Part shown: in pieces, positions 1 through 11,832 of the stretch | Position numbering within the stretch: the stretch's first letter is position 1 | How the letters are laid out: each line of letters begins with the position of its first letter | DNA from: Diploscapter coronatus | Lineage: Eukaryota; Nematoda; Chromadorea; Rhabditida; Rhabditidae | Direction of reading: 5' to 3' | Assembly: GCA_964036155.1 (NCBI GenBank) | Contig: OZ038422.1 | Location: 63,077,201 to 63,141,200, forward strand | Length of the DNA: 64,000 nucleotides | Translations under genes and position numbers: made by a program | Notes under the pieces: generated by a model | Databases searched by the model: none | Seen by the model: the letters and a program-made list of their open reading frames with translations, nothing else | What the model was told of the DNA's origin: nothing

Positions 1-442
1 TGATTCGATCTATCTTATCACTCTTCTCACCCTTTCAACTTTCCTGCAGACCACTAGCCGCTTCTGTTTCTAATGGTCACTGTCCAATATTTTTTTCTGT
101 TACGATATTCTATGTGGGCCTCTCTGCCTGTCCCTTCCCTCTTCCCGTACCCCGCTTTTTAATCATTATCCCCTATCGTTCTCGCCTCTTTTTCTCTTCC
201 CCTCCATTATTCTAATACAGCTTATTATTGTTTCATTGAACTTTTCCTTCCCTTTCTGCTTCTTTTCTTCCATCAATCTGCCTTCAGTCATCGTTGCACC
301 TCCCCCCTACTCTCAGCTAGCTGCCCTCCTCTCCATTAGCTGCCCTTATCTTTATCTCTTCTTCTCTCACCTTTCCTTCCTTTTTCAGAGCTTTTCCTTT
401 ATCATGTCAATTATATCTTGTCGACGTGTCCTTCCATTTTCC

Positions 443-450
443 TATATAAA
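443..450 (+). promoter_or_regulatory. TATA-like box
   Basis: The octamer TATATAAA lies about 300 bp before the warthog start codon. A TATA element would fit a cuticle or hypodermis-type gene with oscillating expression. The distance to the ATG is long, so it would require a 5' UTR or an unseen 5' intron. The call rests on the word alone. Confidence 0.25.
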
Positions 451-571
451 TTTGCCGCTTCTCCATCTCAGCCTTCCAAACACCATTCAGTCATTTGGCA
501 GTTCATATCTTCCTTTCTCCATATAGTTTAAGTTCTTATCAAATTTATATACACTTTTGATATTGATTCCA

Positions 572-669
572 TCAAAGTTCGCCTATTTGTACTGTTGAAT
601 AGATTTATCGGAAATTTTCTTGTCAAACTTTCATGCATATTAGTGTTAGTATGAGTAGGCGAACTTTGA
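572..669. repeat. Perfect 14-bp inverted repeat, hairpin-forming
   Basis: The arm TCAAAGTTCGCCTA at 572-585 is exactly reverse-complementary to 656-669, with a 70-bp loop. It lies just upstream of the warthog start codon. It may be a small foldback transposon or a structured 5' leader element. Confidence 0.6.
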
Positions 670-750
670 ATATGAAAGTACTTCGGAATTTGTTCAATAC
701 CGTGATATTTGCCAAACCATAAACAGTCTTCGTTCTGTTTAGAAGTGACA

Positions 751-3119
751 ATGCAACTCTCTCATTGTGTGGGTGTACTGCTTCTGTCAGTACATTATGG
801 TCTGGCCTCGTTCTGCGGCGATTCGGCCGTTCCCTTCTCGTTCGAGGCCCTGCCCGACGGTCAGCCAGTGCTGGGTTGCTCTCGACCTGCCTGCTTCGGA
901 TGGAGCGCTGCTGGACAGCCCTTCTCGGACAAATTCTCCTTCTACACGTAAGAAACATCTTTATCAAGGCTTTCTGTATTTGTTCAAAACTGATCTTCAT
1001 CATTGGATCTACTTGCCATTAGATTTAAATGTTAGAAAATATAGGGAAAAGGCCGGCAACAAAAAGGCAACCCTTATCAATACTCCAACAATATCTCCTC
1101 TTTTCAGTGTGAATGGTCACCCTGATGGATTCTTCCAGCCTCTGTACCACGCAATCAGTCCCTTCCAACCTGGCGATGGCAGCCACTACCCGGAACAGTT
1201 CGCTAGATGCGATGACACCTACAGATCCAACTCGTGTGATGACTCGACCCAGTGGGTCGGAGGAATTGCCCCCGTTCTCAATGCATCTGGATACCCGTAA
1301 GATATCGTCATGTGTTATCACTCGATTTGCCATAGTAAAGTTTCCCTCCCTTCAGACTAGTTCTTCAATGCTGTACCTATGACCCTCTTCGCTATTCGAC
1401 TGACAGAGGAATTGCCACCATTCACACAGGAGAAATCTTTGCTGGAGGAGAGGTGAAAACATATCCGATTTGTCATCTCCCACATTAAGGGAAAGTGATA
1501 CGACTAATGATATGAATGTTTGATTGCAGGTGACGAAGAACAACCAGACGTATGCCTTCGATTACATAAGCAATGTTGAGAGAAAGGTTGATGAGAGCGG
1601 TAGGATCTTCTACGAGGTCAATGTCAAGAGACTGCCCTGTTCTGGGGATGCTAGAATTTCGCCTATCCCAGGTTTTCTAATGAAAAGTTAAAACGAAATT
1701 TTACGCTCTAAACCTATAGAAGACATGGCCAGTGCCATCAGAGATCTGAACTCGCAGAGCCTCGGCAAAGCAGGACCAGCCCTTGGAGTGAGTCTCGAAA
1801 AAGTGTTGTGTGTGTTGATTTTATGGGAAAGTGATTTTAGGCCCCAAATTTGAACAACGTGAACGCTCTGCCTCTGCCTGGCGGCGGACAATACGCGTCG
1901 GGAGGACCTCAGCCATTGGTTCGTGATATCTGACTATATGACTCATTGGCTACTCATCATTAATCAACATAATGCTTGCAAATTGCAGCCCTTCCCCCAG
2001 CCTAATTCCTACAGCCAGCCAGCCCCAGCCCCTCTGCCCCCTGTTAATTCCTATGCCGTAAGCCTCTTAGTTGTGTCACCATAAATCTACGTGTCCCTGT
2101 CTGATTAAGGGTGCAGCCATTCCACAATACGGAACTTCGATCTCCGGAGGAAACTATGCCCAGCCAGCCAACCAGTTCATGCAATACGTCGCCCCCAACA
2201 GCTATGCAGCTCCCCCAATGAATGCCTACGCTCAAGCTCCTCAACAGTCCTGGGGCGCCGGACCTTCATGCAGTGCCTCGTGCGCTCCCGCTCAGCCTTC
2301 TTGCAATCCTTGTGCTGCTGGTGGTGGCGGCGGCGCCGGCTCATACTTCTGCTTTACTGCCGACACTCTGGTCGAGACGATCTCTGGTGAGAAGAAGCGA
2401 ATGGACGAATTGGAGATCAACGATTTTGTTCTGACTGTACGCGGCAACAATGTCGGCTATTCCCCGGTCAACTACTGGCTGCACAGAGTCCCATCCCAGA
2501 AGGCTGAATTCATCAAGTCTGCATTTCGAATTCGTTAATTAAATCATCGATGATCCGTTCAGATTCGATTTGGCAGATGGAAAGTCCTTGAAGATCACCG
2601 CCAAGCATTTCATCTACAAGGGCAAATGCACTGGAAACGTAAGGCGATGAAAGTAGGCGCGCGCAAACACGAACAATAATGCATTGCAGATGGATGCGGC
2701 TAAAGTGAATCAGGGGCCAGTTTTGGCTGAGGAAGTCGAGGTTGGAGACTGTCTCTACGCTCGGGATGGCAACTACTTGATGGAGCAGGAAGTCATCAGC
2801 AAGCAAGTCGTTACTGAAGTCGGAATCTACGCTCCGATGACTTCCAATGCAAAGATCATTGTTAATGATGTGCTCGCTTCTTGCAACAACGTCTATGAAT
2901 CTCAATCTCTGACCAACACTTTCTTCAGCGTATGATGAATTTGTTTACCTTTTGCCTGCCGTATCGGTTAATTTTCAGAACATCGAAACAATGCGACAAA
3001 CGCTGGCCTCGATCTTCGACTACTCATTGGATTCCTCAGAGACGGATCTGCCCTTCGGCACTCACACCATCATGCAAATGGCCGAGATCGTCCTGCCCAA
3101 GAACATTATGACACTTTAA
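751..3119 (+). CDS. Warthog-family hedgehog-related protein with Hint domain
   Basis: This encodes a secreted precursor of about 567 residues. Proposed exons are 751-947, 1108-1296, 1356-1452, 1530-1671, 1720-1787, 1841-1918, 1989-2057, 2110-2516, 2563-2638, 2690-2929 and 2979-3119; they join in frame. Residues 1-19 form a signal peptide. The Cys-containing Wart domain follows (FCGDSAVPF, then LVLQCCTYDP and a DRGIATIHTGEIFAGGE-type motif). A linker rich in Pro, Ala, Gln and Gly ends in a Cys-rich patch and poly-Gly. The Hint/Hog autoprocessing domain begins at CFTADTLVET: Cys is the expected nucleophile, TAKH is the TxxH motif, and NDVLASC matches the conserved hedgehog Hint end. By family knowledge the Hint domain self-cleaves before this Cys and may attach a lipid. 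The donor at 2517 (GTCTGC) is weak but keeps the frame. I cannot assign a wrt number. Confidence 0.93.
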
Positions 3120-3201
3120 ACTCCTCTGCTCAATTCTAGATTTAGTGCTAATTTATTTACTTCCACCTATTAATTTATTGTACAAATTACCCTCTATTAA
3201 T

Positions 3202-3207
3202 AATAAA
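3202..3207 (+). terminator. Poly(A) signal AATAAA of the warthog gene
   Basis: A canonical AATAAA lies 83 bp after the stop codon at 3117-3119, a normal distance for a nematode 3' UTR. Confidence 0.7.
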
Positions 3208-5020
3208 CGGCTTTAGGATCATTTGGATCACGAAAACATTGGGTTAGGTGGAGAAATGTTATGTGAACTGTGGTTGATTTCTCTCAATTTGACAACAGTC
3301 ATACAGATCGATTTGCATATTTGCTGAGCATCAACATAATTTCCCAACGAATAATAATAGTATTTGCTATTTTTGTTGGTCTCTTAAAGTGATGATTGTC
3401 CTCTATTTTCTATTTCCCTCCAGACGCTCTTCCACTTCTCTCATTTTCTCATTTAGCAGTCAGATCTGAGATCTCGCGAGGCGCGCACCGTTAGTCCAAT
3501 GATGATCCAGTTTGTGTTTTTGCGTGAATGAACGCATGAACAACTACAAACCATTTTGTTTTTGGCAGTAGCCTTGCAGCCGTTCCTTCCTCTCGACTGT
3601 CCGGTGTATGTGAAAGCAATCAAAGACGAGATGATCTTCATCTTCCATTCTCCTCTAATTTCCCAACGAAACATCAGTATCATCTTCATCTTCTCGTGTA
3701 TTTCAATTTATTTCCAAGAGCTACCCTCAAAAATGAAACGTGAGAACGATTTTCATAAATCGCTCTTTCTCTGAATCTATGTGGGATTTCAACCGATCTC
3801 CAAAGCAAATATCCTCGGTTTCTCTTTTTGCGATTTTGGCAAACAGCACACGAAATGTGGGATGGTTGGCGTTGTATTTTGTGCGAAGGAAGTTGAGACG
3901 AAGCTGCACATTGGCAATTCTTGAGCCAATAAGAGAATGTCAGCGACATTTGTGTTTGGAATGGAATGAAGAATGGCAACTACTCGCCATTCATTTGTTA
4001 TGCATTATATTCTGTTACCGCATTTATCGTCCATTTCATGTCCGTCCTCCCTCTCCTCCCCCTTTCTTGTCTTATTTCCTTCATTTCAATTTTCTAACTT
4101 CTAACTCGTTCTTCCTACTTTCATTTATCCATACCGCATAAGCTGGGTCATCTCAACCTATCACATGAAATTCATACGCTATTAATATAAAAAGTAAGTA
4201 ATATTGATCTCACTAATTTAAGAAGCGAATAAAACGGCATTATCATTATAAAGCGATCATAACACATTGACGATCTATAGTTTTGCTTATTTTGCTTACT
4301 ACTTACTAAATATTACACACGCTACGTTTATTCATATCTAAAAAATAAAAATCTCATTGGGGGTGTTTGAAGAGCGCGTAGTTTACCTTTCTCCTTCTCT
4401 CTTCTCTGCTCTTCCCTAATTCCATAAATGTCTCTTCTCGTTGCTCTATCACTGATAAGGCATCCAAATCATTTATGCGCTCTTTTCGCGTCACCCTTTC
4501 CTCCGTCTCCCTTCAACTTCCCCTTCAAAGTTATTTCTTGCCTGCCACAAACAGCTCGCGAGCACCTCTCTCGTGCACTTCCTTTCCTGTGCAATTCGAT
4601 CCTCGCCCCTTCCACTCCCTGGTTTGCACTCCTTCATTTCTTCTTCGTCTGTTTCTGCATTTGTTCGATCCTCTTCCAGACCAATTTGCATGCCTCCATC
4701 CTCCCCCCAGTCTCCGATTTTATGTTACGCCCTTTGATTCGTCCTACAGCTCTCCGAAATTAATCGCCTCGGTGACTAAACGTCGATGCGTTTTTATTGA
4801 AGCGATAACACGTCAAAATTCAATTTCATCGCCATTCATCTTTTTCCAATCGCTTTTTGAGTTTGGGTAGAGATTGCATGTTGCCAGGCGCTCTGTTCAT
4901 GTTTCTCGAAATATTCCTCCATTGTGGCATAGAACGTAGACAGAGAAGCGGAGAGTATTAAACTGCTAGAAATGCTGAATTGTGAATTTCGCATTCGATT
5001 TTGAAGATCAACATCACTTC

Positions 5021-5041
5021 GTGTGTGTGTGTGTGTGTGTG
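5021..5041. repeat. (GT)n microsatellite
   Basis: A pure GT dinucleotide run of about 10 units in the spacer upstream of the DUF229 gene. Confidence 0.9.
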
Positions 5042-5471
5042 GAGAGTTGGTTGAAATGATCATAAAGTCAGTCAGAAAGACAAGCTAATTTTGATTAGCC
5101 CATTTCCTCTACCAAATCTACACTCTTTCGTTGCCGCTGCTCGCGCCTCTGCAAACATTTACGTGGATCCCCTATTGACGCGCAAACATTTTATCGAATA
5201 CTTGGAGGTTTCAACAGGGAACCCAATCATTCAGCCATTCACACAAAACGGGGAATGTCGTTTCTTTTTGTTGGCTCACCTGGGGACGTCGCGCATGTCA
5301 TATAATTTTCAATCCAACATCTATCTCGTTCCTTTAGAATGTAGAATTTTAAAGGCAAACAAACCGAATTGGGAGATAATCTTCGAATTTCTAATTTTAA
5401 ATAAGCGTCACTTTCAGATAAGGAAACGAGAATTCATCCTCAAAAGAAGTCAGGGGAGCAGAAAGAAGGCG

Positions 5472-8349
5472 ATGCCTCGGCTGCCACACCACACCAAAAT
5501 CGGCCTGGCCACAGTAGGTGCACTCATCATTTTCGGGTTCTACTCCAATCTCAATACGATCTCATTCTGCCCCACTCAGCCGGTCATTGTCGCTAAAACA
5601 GAGAAATTCAGAGCAACTAAGTAAGGCTAGTTTATACATACCATCTGAATGATCTTCATGTTTTAGAAGTCAAGATGTCCAAAAAAGCAAAACAATAGAG
5701 GAAAGTTATCAAGAATACGCATCCGAAGACTCTCAAGTGCCAGAATCGCTACTGCCCCACCATCCCTTTGATAATCTATGCAGATTTCCACTCGTCGCCA
5801 CATATCCAGAGGATCTATCGGTAAGGAATTAGCTTTGATCTTTAAAGTGAAGCTGGTCTTCAGGGTTTTCGAGTTGGCGAAAGACTGAGGCAGTTGAAAT
5901 GCCCGATAGAAAGTTATCCGCTGGCCTCCATAGACAGTGAAGGCTATCTCTACATCCACAATCACTTCGAACACTATGGCAATGTGACTGAGGGAGTCAA
6001 CTGCTCGATTATCATTTTGGAAGGTGGGCTTCGTGATCCGAAGACGAACAAAGGCAAGGATACCATGAACGAAGTGAAGACTTTCCAGGTGAGTTGTGAT
6101 TGTCGCTGATCTTTCAAATTCTCTTGAATGTTTCTATTCGATCAAACAGACCAAACATTTGAGTGTTGAGAACTGATAAGAACATTGGAGGGTAATGGGG
6201 GAAAGCTAGCAGTTTAATTGGATGATCGAAAATTTATAGGGCATCGAAAACAAGCGATTGTGGGTGAATGCGGATGCGTACCTAGTGCGCTGCATGAAGA
6301 AGGACCAAATTGTGTGGGAAAGGCCATTTCCCGGAATGAGGGACATCACGAAGGAGAAAAACACGCTAACTGTGGCCAAGGACATTCCCGAATTCGATGA
6401 TTATGGCCGAAAGCTGAAGCAGAAACCCAGGAAAATGGCAGACAGATACTCGATCGACATTCTGGGATTCGACTCGACTGCTCGCTCCATGTTCTTCCGC
6501 CATTTGCCTCGAACCGTAGACACGATGAATAGACTCGGCTATCACTTCTTCTATGGCTACAACAAGGTTTGGGATCGAAATGATAGAATATTTGCAAATT
6601 TTGGGGGAATTTAGATTGGAGATAATTCAATGATTAATCTGGGTCCTATTTTGGCAGGAGATTTACCAGAAATAGTGAATGAGACACAATTCGACGTGAG
6701 TGGAGACATAAACGCGGATTGGCTGATGCCGCAGCACAGGAAGCTCGACCCAACAACTCTTCCATTCCTTTGGAAGATGATGAAAGAAAGTATGCGTTTT
6801 GTGTAAGCTTATTGATGAAGTTATGATCTGTAGAGTTTGGCTGCCGAAGCATGCTGAACGAAGACATCTCGATGAAGCACCTTGGACTGTTCCACTATCC
6901 CAGCTACGAATTCCTCCCCGGTTTCACCGAGTCCCCAGCCGACCATTTCTATCGAGTCTACTATCTCGCCGTTTATGACGTACATGAATAATTTTCCAAT
7001 ATTTTACTATAGGAAATATATGAACTTGTAGAAATGGAGGTACAGTCAGTGCAAGAACGGCGACCAGATTCAGAAGGAGTTTGTGGATTTGTGGTATCGC
7101 TTCTCGCATCAGTATCGGGACATTTGCCACTTCGGGTTCACATTCATGACGACGCTGACGCACGAGGCAGGCCTCACATTGGAACCACTGGACGAGTATC
7201 TGGCGGGTCGATTGGCGCAGCTGCATCTGTCAGGGGCTCTCGACAACACTCTGTCGATTGTGATGGGAGATCACGGCAATCGCATCGGACTGCAGCAGTT
7301 CAGCTATTCGGGTCGAATCGAAGAGCGAATGCCCTTGTTAGCCGTTAGACTTCCGAATAATTTCTCGAGAAACTACCCAATCGAATACGGACATTTCATC
7401 AAGAATAAATATAAACTAGTCAGGTACATATTTGCTTTCCAATGATCATAGAACATTTTTATGGTTCCAGCAACTTCGACGTGCATCAAATGTTAGAGGA
7501 CATTGCACTAATGCGAATGGGCAAAAGCGATATTCAACGCGAAGGACGAGGCATCAGTCTGTTCACAGAGATCCCAAGGAACAGGTATAGCTAAAAAATC
7601 TCTGTAGAAATGGCTCATTTGGCTGTTTAGAACCTGTCGCGAGGCCTACATTGCACACAACTTCTGCACGTGTCTGATTGACCTGTCGAATGTGACGAAG
7701 CCTTACAATAATCGAGTGTCCAAGTCGAAAGAAGAACGAACGCAGAAGTCGCTCGAGGCGATCAAAACCTGGCTGAAGAGCACCGAGCTCAGCGAGTGCG
7801 TTCGGGTGGAGTCCGTCAATATCGAGGGCACGATTGAGACATTGGGCCTCAATCCGTTTGCGAGGCATGGATTCAGAACTCTGACCAATCTGACGCGAAA
7901 TGCAATGATGAAGGACGCAGAGGCAAAAGCCGACGTGAGTTTATTGCGACAGCCAACCCGGATATTTCGTAGCTGCGTAGTCTACGGAATACTCTGAGGA
8001 AAGATTTCTTCCTACCTTGCTCTATACCCTTAACTATGGGCTACGAAGCTACGAATTATCCAAATTGTCGCATACTGCAGCATTTTCACGAGGATAAAAT
8101 TTGCAGTACTTCTTCCACGAAATGACAGCATCTGCGACGACTGTAGTCGAGGAGAAGTTGACGCTATTATTCCGAGTTGAGGAAGAGATCAAACATGTTC
8201 GTGAATTGATTGAGGATTTATTGAACGAGCGAATTTTGCAGGACGTGTACAAAGTGGTGTTCGAGCCATTTGTGAAGAGTGCCCCCAGCGCGTGTCATCG
8301 ATCTTCCTTGACAGAGACCTGCCAATGCTTGTTTGAAATGAAGCGATAG
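5472..8349 (+). CDS. DUF229 family protein (alkaline phosphatase/sulfatase-like fold)
   Basis: Ten exons give about 742 residues: 5472-5620, 5667-5820, 5864-6088, 6240-6566, 6615-6789, 6834-6979, 7032-7423, 7471-7584, 7631-7934 and 8107-8349. The N terminus has a short basic stretch and a hydrophobic segment (LATVGALIIFGFY), consistent with a type II signal anchor, so most of the protein would be lumenal or extracellular. The sequence DILGFDSTARSMFFRHLP corresponds to the DUF229 nucleophile region. VMGDHGNRIG supplies the metal-binding DHG of the alkaline phosphatase superfamily, and THEAGL lies between them. Cysteines cluster in the last 150 residues (CREAYIAHNFCTC and the final CQC), as in the family. 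DUF229 proteins are expanded in nematodes and their substrates are unknown. The last exon might contain one more small intron around 8150-8240, because that part matches the family poorly. Confidence 0.9.
7945..8072. repeat. MITE-like inverted repeat, family A copy 1
   Basis: It sits in the intron 7935-8106 of the DUF229 gene. The terminal heptamer TGCGACA (7945-7951) pairs with TGTCGCA (8066-8072). Longer inner arms around 7961-7980 pair with 8041-8061. The inner words GCTCTATACCCT and ACTATGGGC recur at 37861-37996 in an nhr-41 intron, showing that it is a dispersed element. Confidence 0.75.
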
Positions 8350-9740
8350 AAACGACAGCGGAAAACAACCAGACGGTGATCATCTCCAGCGGGTCATTTA
8401 TAGAATATCAGAGTTGATAAGTTACCATATGAGGGCAATTTGGAAAAGTCTTTGCACCACAGCGTCGTTGCATGCGAAGTAGTATAGGAATTGTTTATTA
8501 GGGAAAAAGATTCTCGTCCTTTAGTATTTCGTATGCAACGAGATGCAATTATTGCAAATAGTTTTTGAGGTTGCATGATATGTAGAGCCCGTAGTCTCCG
8601 TCCTCTTGCAGAAATGAAGAGAACGGGAACAAAAGTCGTCGTTTCAAACTTTTTAAATTTCACCTTCTGATTTTTATTCTTATTTTATATTCGGAAGTTG
8701 CCGTTCCTAGTCCAAGCATAAAAGAGTGATTCATAAAAATTTCGTTTTCATGAAGATCGCTCAACTTTTTCGTCCAAAATTCGCTGAAAATGTTCATTCC
8801 TGCAAAAGTGATTACGGTGTCTACCTGATATGAGAAATTATTGTTATTGTTAGTGCTAAAAGAGCTGAAGCATAGTCAAAAGTGTATGGGATTTGTTAGA
8901 ATATTCTATGTTTTCGACTTGACGGGTAAATTTTTTGGTGTAACTCAAAAAGACTTTCGCCATTTTTGTGTGTTCTGTGATAAAACATCCGGATGCCTTA
9001 TCATCTTGCTAAATAATTCTAGGTCAATTTTTGAAAGAGAAAATTGTTATGTTTCAAAAATAAGCGGGTAATTTTTTAACACGTTTAATTGTTGAACAAT
9101 TTGACTTCAAGAATAAATAAGATATTCTTTGAATAGCTAAAAATAATCCATAAAAATGAATTCCTAATGGCAAGTTTCCTCGAATTGAAAACTCGTGAAA
9201 ACATTTCCAAGTTATTTTACCGAAGAGCAACGTCTCACCGCACTGTGCAGGTAGGAATGAAATCTTGCATTGAAACTTCACAAAAACTGAGTTTCGCTAG
9301 TGATAAAATTCAGATTTGTATCTTGTCGAAACGCTGTAAGAAATGACTTTCCGGATAAAATGGGAAGTGACTGCAGAGAAAATAGACGCACAAAAGTGGG
9401 CATAACTTTGCTCTTGCTGAACAATTTTCGGAGATCTAAAAAGCATTCTGCTCTGGCTAATCTCGCTAGTCATGTTAATACTGCGTTTTCAATTATTATC
9501 AACTCCGAAAATTCATCTTGCCCCTCTAGTTAAACATATATTTTCTATTAAATTCTTTATTTCTGTACAGAATACTTGGCGCTTCAAGAAGTATTATGAT
9601 GTGTTTAGACTAGACGAACTTCACTAAAATAAACAGTAAGAAATGATTTTTCAAGTGAACCAAGTTTTTCTCGATTAATAAATTAGTTTAAAGTTTGAGA
9701 TTTTGCGATATGACATCTTCTGGCTGCATTTGACATTCGT
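8350..9740. other. Convergent intergenic region (DUF229 to vti-1)
   Basis: About 1.4 kb between the 3' ends of two convergent genes. No exon-like sequence with splice signals is visible on either strand. A minus-strand AATAAA (TTTATT at 9556-9561) could end the vti-1 transcript. Confidence 0.6.
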
Positions 9741-11832
9741 TCAGACGATCTGAAATGTGATCTTCGATTTTCAAGTATGAAAATAAAAGTACCTTATAGA
9801 CCACATAGAGCAGTGAGAACATTAGGAGAATCGCGATAATTAGAAGGAGCAGTCGATTTTGGACGACCCTAAAATATAAAACTAAGAAAAAATCCTAGAC
9901 TAAAATTAGCATAACGTTCATTTTTGCTAAAATCGTGCTAAATTTCTAATAAACCATGACTCAGTCTTCTTCTTCTTTCATGCGGATTATTCCCTCAAAG
10001 AACGGGACATTTATAAAAATAATGTAGCTCATTCAAAAAATCGTATAGCTTAAAAACCATATCCAGGCAGACTTTCAGCCAGGATGAAAAATTATAAGGA
10101 AGGGGAATAAGCAGCTCAATGTTTCTATAGAAAGTTGATACATGAAGCCTGTGGGTGTGCGACATGATTTTAGCGGGAATTTTAGCTTAAGACGGGTACG
10201 CATTGAACAATTGAACGTCTGGCTTAAGCATTGCCTAAGTCTGTAAAAATGCGGTACCCCGTTTTTCAATCAGATCGGTATCCAGAAGAAATCCGTATGG
10301 TATCTTTTCCTCTCTCCATACCAAATGCTCTCTAGCTTAGCGATATAGAGTGGCTATAGTATAGAAAAAGATATCATACGATTTTTTTTCTAGGCACCGA
10401 CGTGATTAAAAAACGAGGCACATAAATTTTTTACCTCCTGATCATGACGTTGAGGGTCTTGCTGGAGCGATTGAGTTCGGCATCGGCGCCCCTCAGTCGG
10501 TCCCTCGAGCGACCGATCGTTTCTCGCTGAGCAGCCAAATTGCCGAGCACTTCATTCCCGATCTGCAAACAAATTAAAAATCGTATTTCATTTTTTTTTT
10601 TTTAGAGTTCTACAGCAATTCTCATTTTTTCAAAAATCGAAAAATGAACCTCCTCAGTTTCGACGGCCATTCTGTATGCGTCCTGCAGCCTTCGGGAACT
10701 CCTCTCCAATCGTTCTGTGTTTGCGATCAGTTGGTCTTCCTGAATGAGGGAATTCAGAACAAAATTAGAATTTTCGGAAAGTATTCAGACTTGCAAGCTT
10801 CCGAACCGTGCGTTTAAGCGCATGAAAATAAATAGTATGTTATTTCGAGAGAAAAAGAGCATGCCTTATTTTAATTTCTCGAAAATATGAATTATCTCTT
10901 TTCATGTGGTTCGAAATTTTTCAAGTCTGAAGGTATTATAAAGATGAAATTTAATATTCATCAAAATTTTTAGAAAATTGATTTTTAAAGATATTATAAT
11001 TTTTGACCTGCTGATTCATATGAACGGCCTCGTCGAAAGCCAGCAGCTCTTCTCGATCCGCCACTTCGCGCAGTCGTCGGACTGCCTAAAATTTTTAAAA
11101 CTTGATTTTTTTCTTACTTTTGAACCCAACCTTTTCCAATTCCGAATCCAATTGCCGTTTATCGCTCCTGTAACTCCTCACTCGCAACTCGTATTTTTGA
11201 CGTTCGCTGAAAATGTTTAAATTGGTAAAAAAAACTAAATGACACTTTTGCGTTTATTTAAATGAGAATGTATGTTATTCAAGTTCTTTATCATTCAGAG
11301 CGCGTTCATACTTTCTGACATCGTGTCAATGTCAAGCGATTTTACGTGTACATTTTTGACACGCTTGACATCGATGTCATTAATTTACGCACAAAACCGC
11401 TTGACATTGACATAACGTCAAAAGTGCGAACGCGCCTTCATGAATTGATTTAAAAAAATATATTCGAGCCTAAATTCCGATTAAGGTATGCATTTTCTTA
11501 AATCTACAATATACCTTCCAGCGGGCAGATCTCTGACGACGAGTTCCATCTGCTCGAGAAGGTCGTTGACGTCCGTGAGCAGCTTTTGAATCGCTTGCAC
11601 GGCACCAGCCGATTCTGAAGGCGCCAACGACGATAGTCGGCCAATTTTAGATGTGATTTCAGCAGTCTGCAATATTTTAAAAAATGGTTTATTTTCAAGG
11701 CTCGAAATTTAAGGTTCGAAACTAGACTTCGAGCTTGATAAAAGTAACATCAATCTTTACTTGAACAGAATATTGTTGTTCGAAACCAGTCAGGGTTTGT
11801 GACGAGTCCGAAATACCACCTATCAGGGACAT
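9741..11832 (-). CDS. vti-1: Vti1-type SNARE (Qb), vesicle transport
   Basis: Eight exons give about 226 residues: 11761-11832, 11515-11666, 11131-11206, 11008-11085, 10650-10739, 10435-10562, 9793-9868 and 9741-9749. The protein has an N-terminal three-helix region (TAEITSKIGRLSSLAP and LLEQMELVVRDLP), a Qb SNARE helix from TERLERSSRRL through to LNVMIRR, and a C-terminal membrane anchor (VQNRLLLLIIAILLM). This order and length match Vti1, which acts in Golgi, endosome and vacuole/lysosome fusion. The sequence is closer to VTI1A than VTI1B, but the predicted zero-layer position reads Gln (GNLAAQRET), where I recall Asp in VTI1A. The ATG directly follows TTTTCACAG, a trans-splice-type acceptor. 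The gene lies 182 bp after the S7 gene on the same strand, suggesting that it is the second gene of an operon. Confidence 0.95.
10063..10240. repeat. Dispersed repeat family F, copy 1 (vti-1 intron)
   Basis: It runs from a GGCAGACTTTCAGCC-type end to a GGCTTAAGCATTGCC end. It closely resembles 57650-57818 (shared AAAAATTATAAGG) and, inverted, 13063-13195 (shared GGAAGGGGA and TAGAAAG.TGAT). It lies in the intron 9869-10434. Confidence 0.65.
10258..10418. repeat. Inverted-repeat element in a vti-1 intron
   Basis: The left end CGTTTTTCAATCAGATCGGT pairs imperfectly with the right end near 10395-10418 (ACCGACGTGATTAAAAAACG). Inner arms around 10288-10308 and 10373-10392 also pair (GTATGGTATCTTTT with AAAAAGATATCATAC). 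It abuts family F copy 1, so two elements are nested or adjacent in one intron. Confidence 0.65.
11299..11437. repeat. MITE-like inverted repeat, family B copy 1
   Basis: About 40-bp arms at 11299-11338 and 11399-11437 are near-perfect reverse complements. The outer end is GCGCGTTCATACTTT, and inner words TGACATCG and TTGACA repeat in both orientations. It lies in the vti-1 intron 11207-11514. A second copy is at 30289-30481. Confidence 0.8.

Larger units (their letters stand above)
1..750. other. Noncoding leader upstream of the warthog gene
   Basis: This is pyrimidine-rich, AT-rich sequence with no exon-like stretch that I can support. It ends at the start codon of the plus-strand warthog gene and so presumably holds its promoter and 5' UTR. 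Its two visible elements, a TATA-like box at 443-450 and a perfect inverted repeat at 572-669, are listed separately. Confidence 0.6.
3120..5471. other. Intergenic region between warthog and DUF229 genes
   Basis: About 2.3 kb holding the warthog 3' UTR and the DUF229 promoter. Open frames here on either strand lack paired splice sites and family motifs. A (GT)n run lies at 5021-5041. A TTTCAG at 5412-5417, 54 bp before the DUF229 start codon, is a plausible trans-splice acceptor. Confidence 0.6.

Noticed and set aside
3740..4141. 133-codon open frame downstream of the warthog gene
   Set aside because: No family motif, no splice support, and the end is a pyrimidine-rich low-complexity translation.
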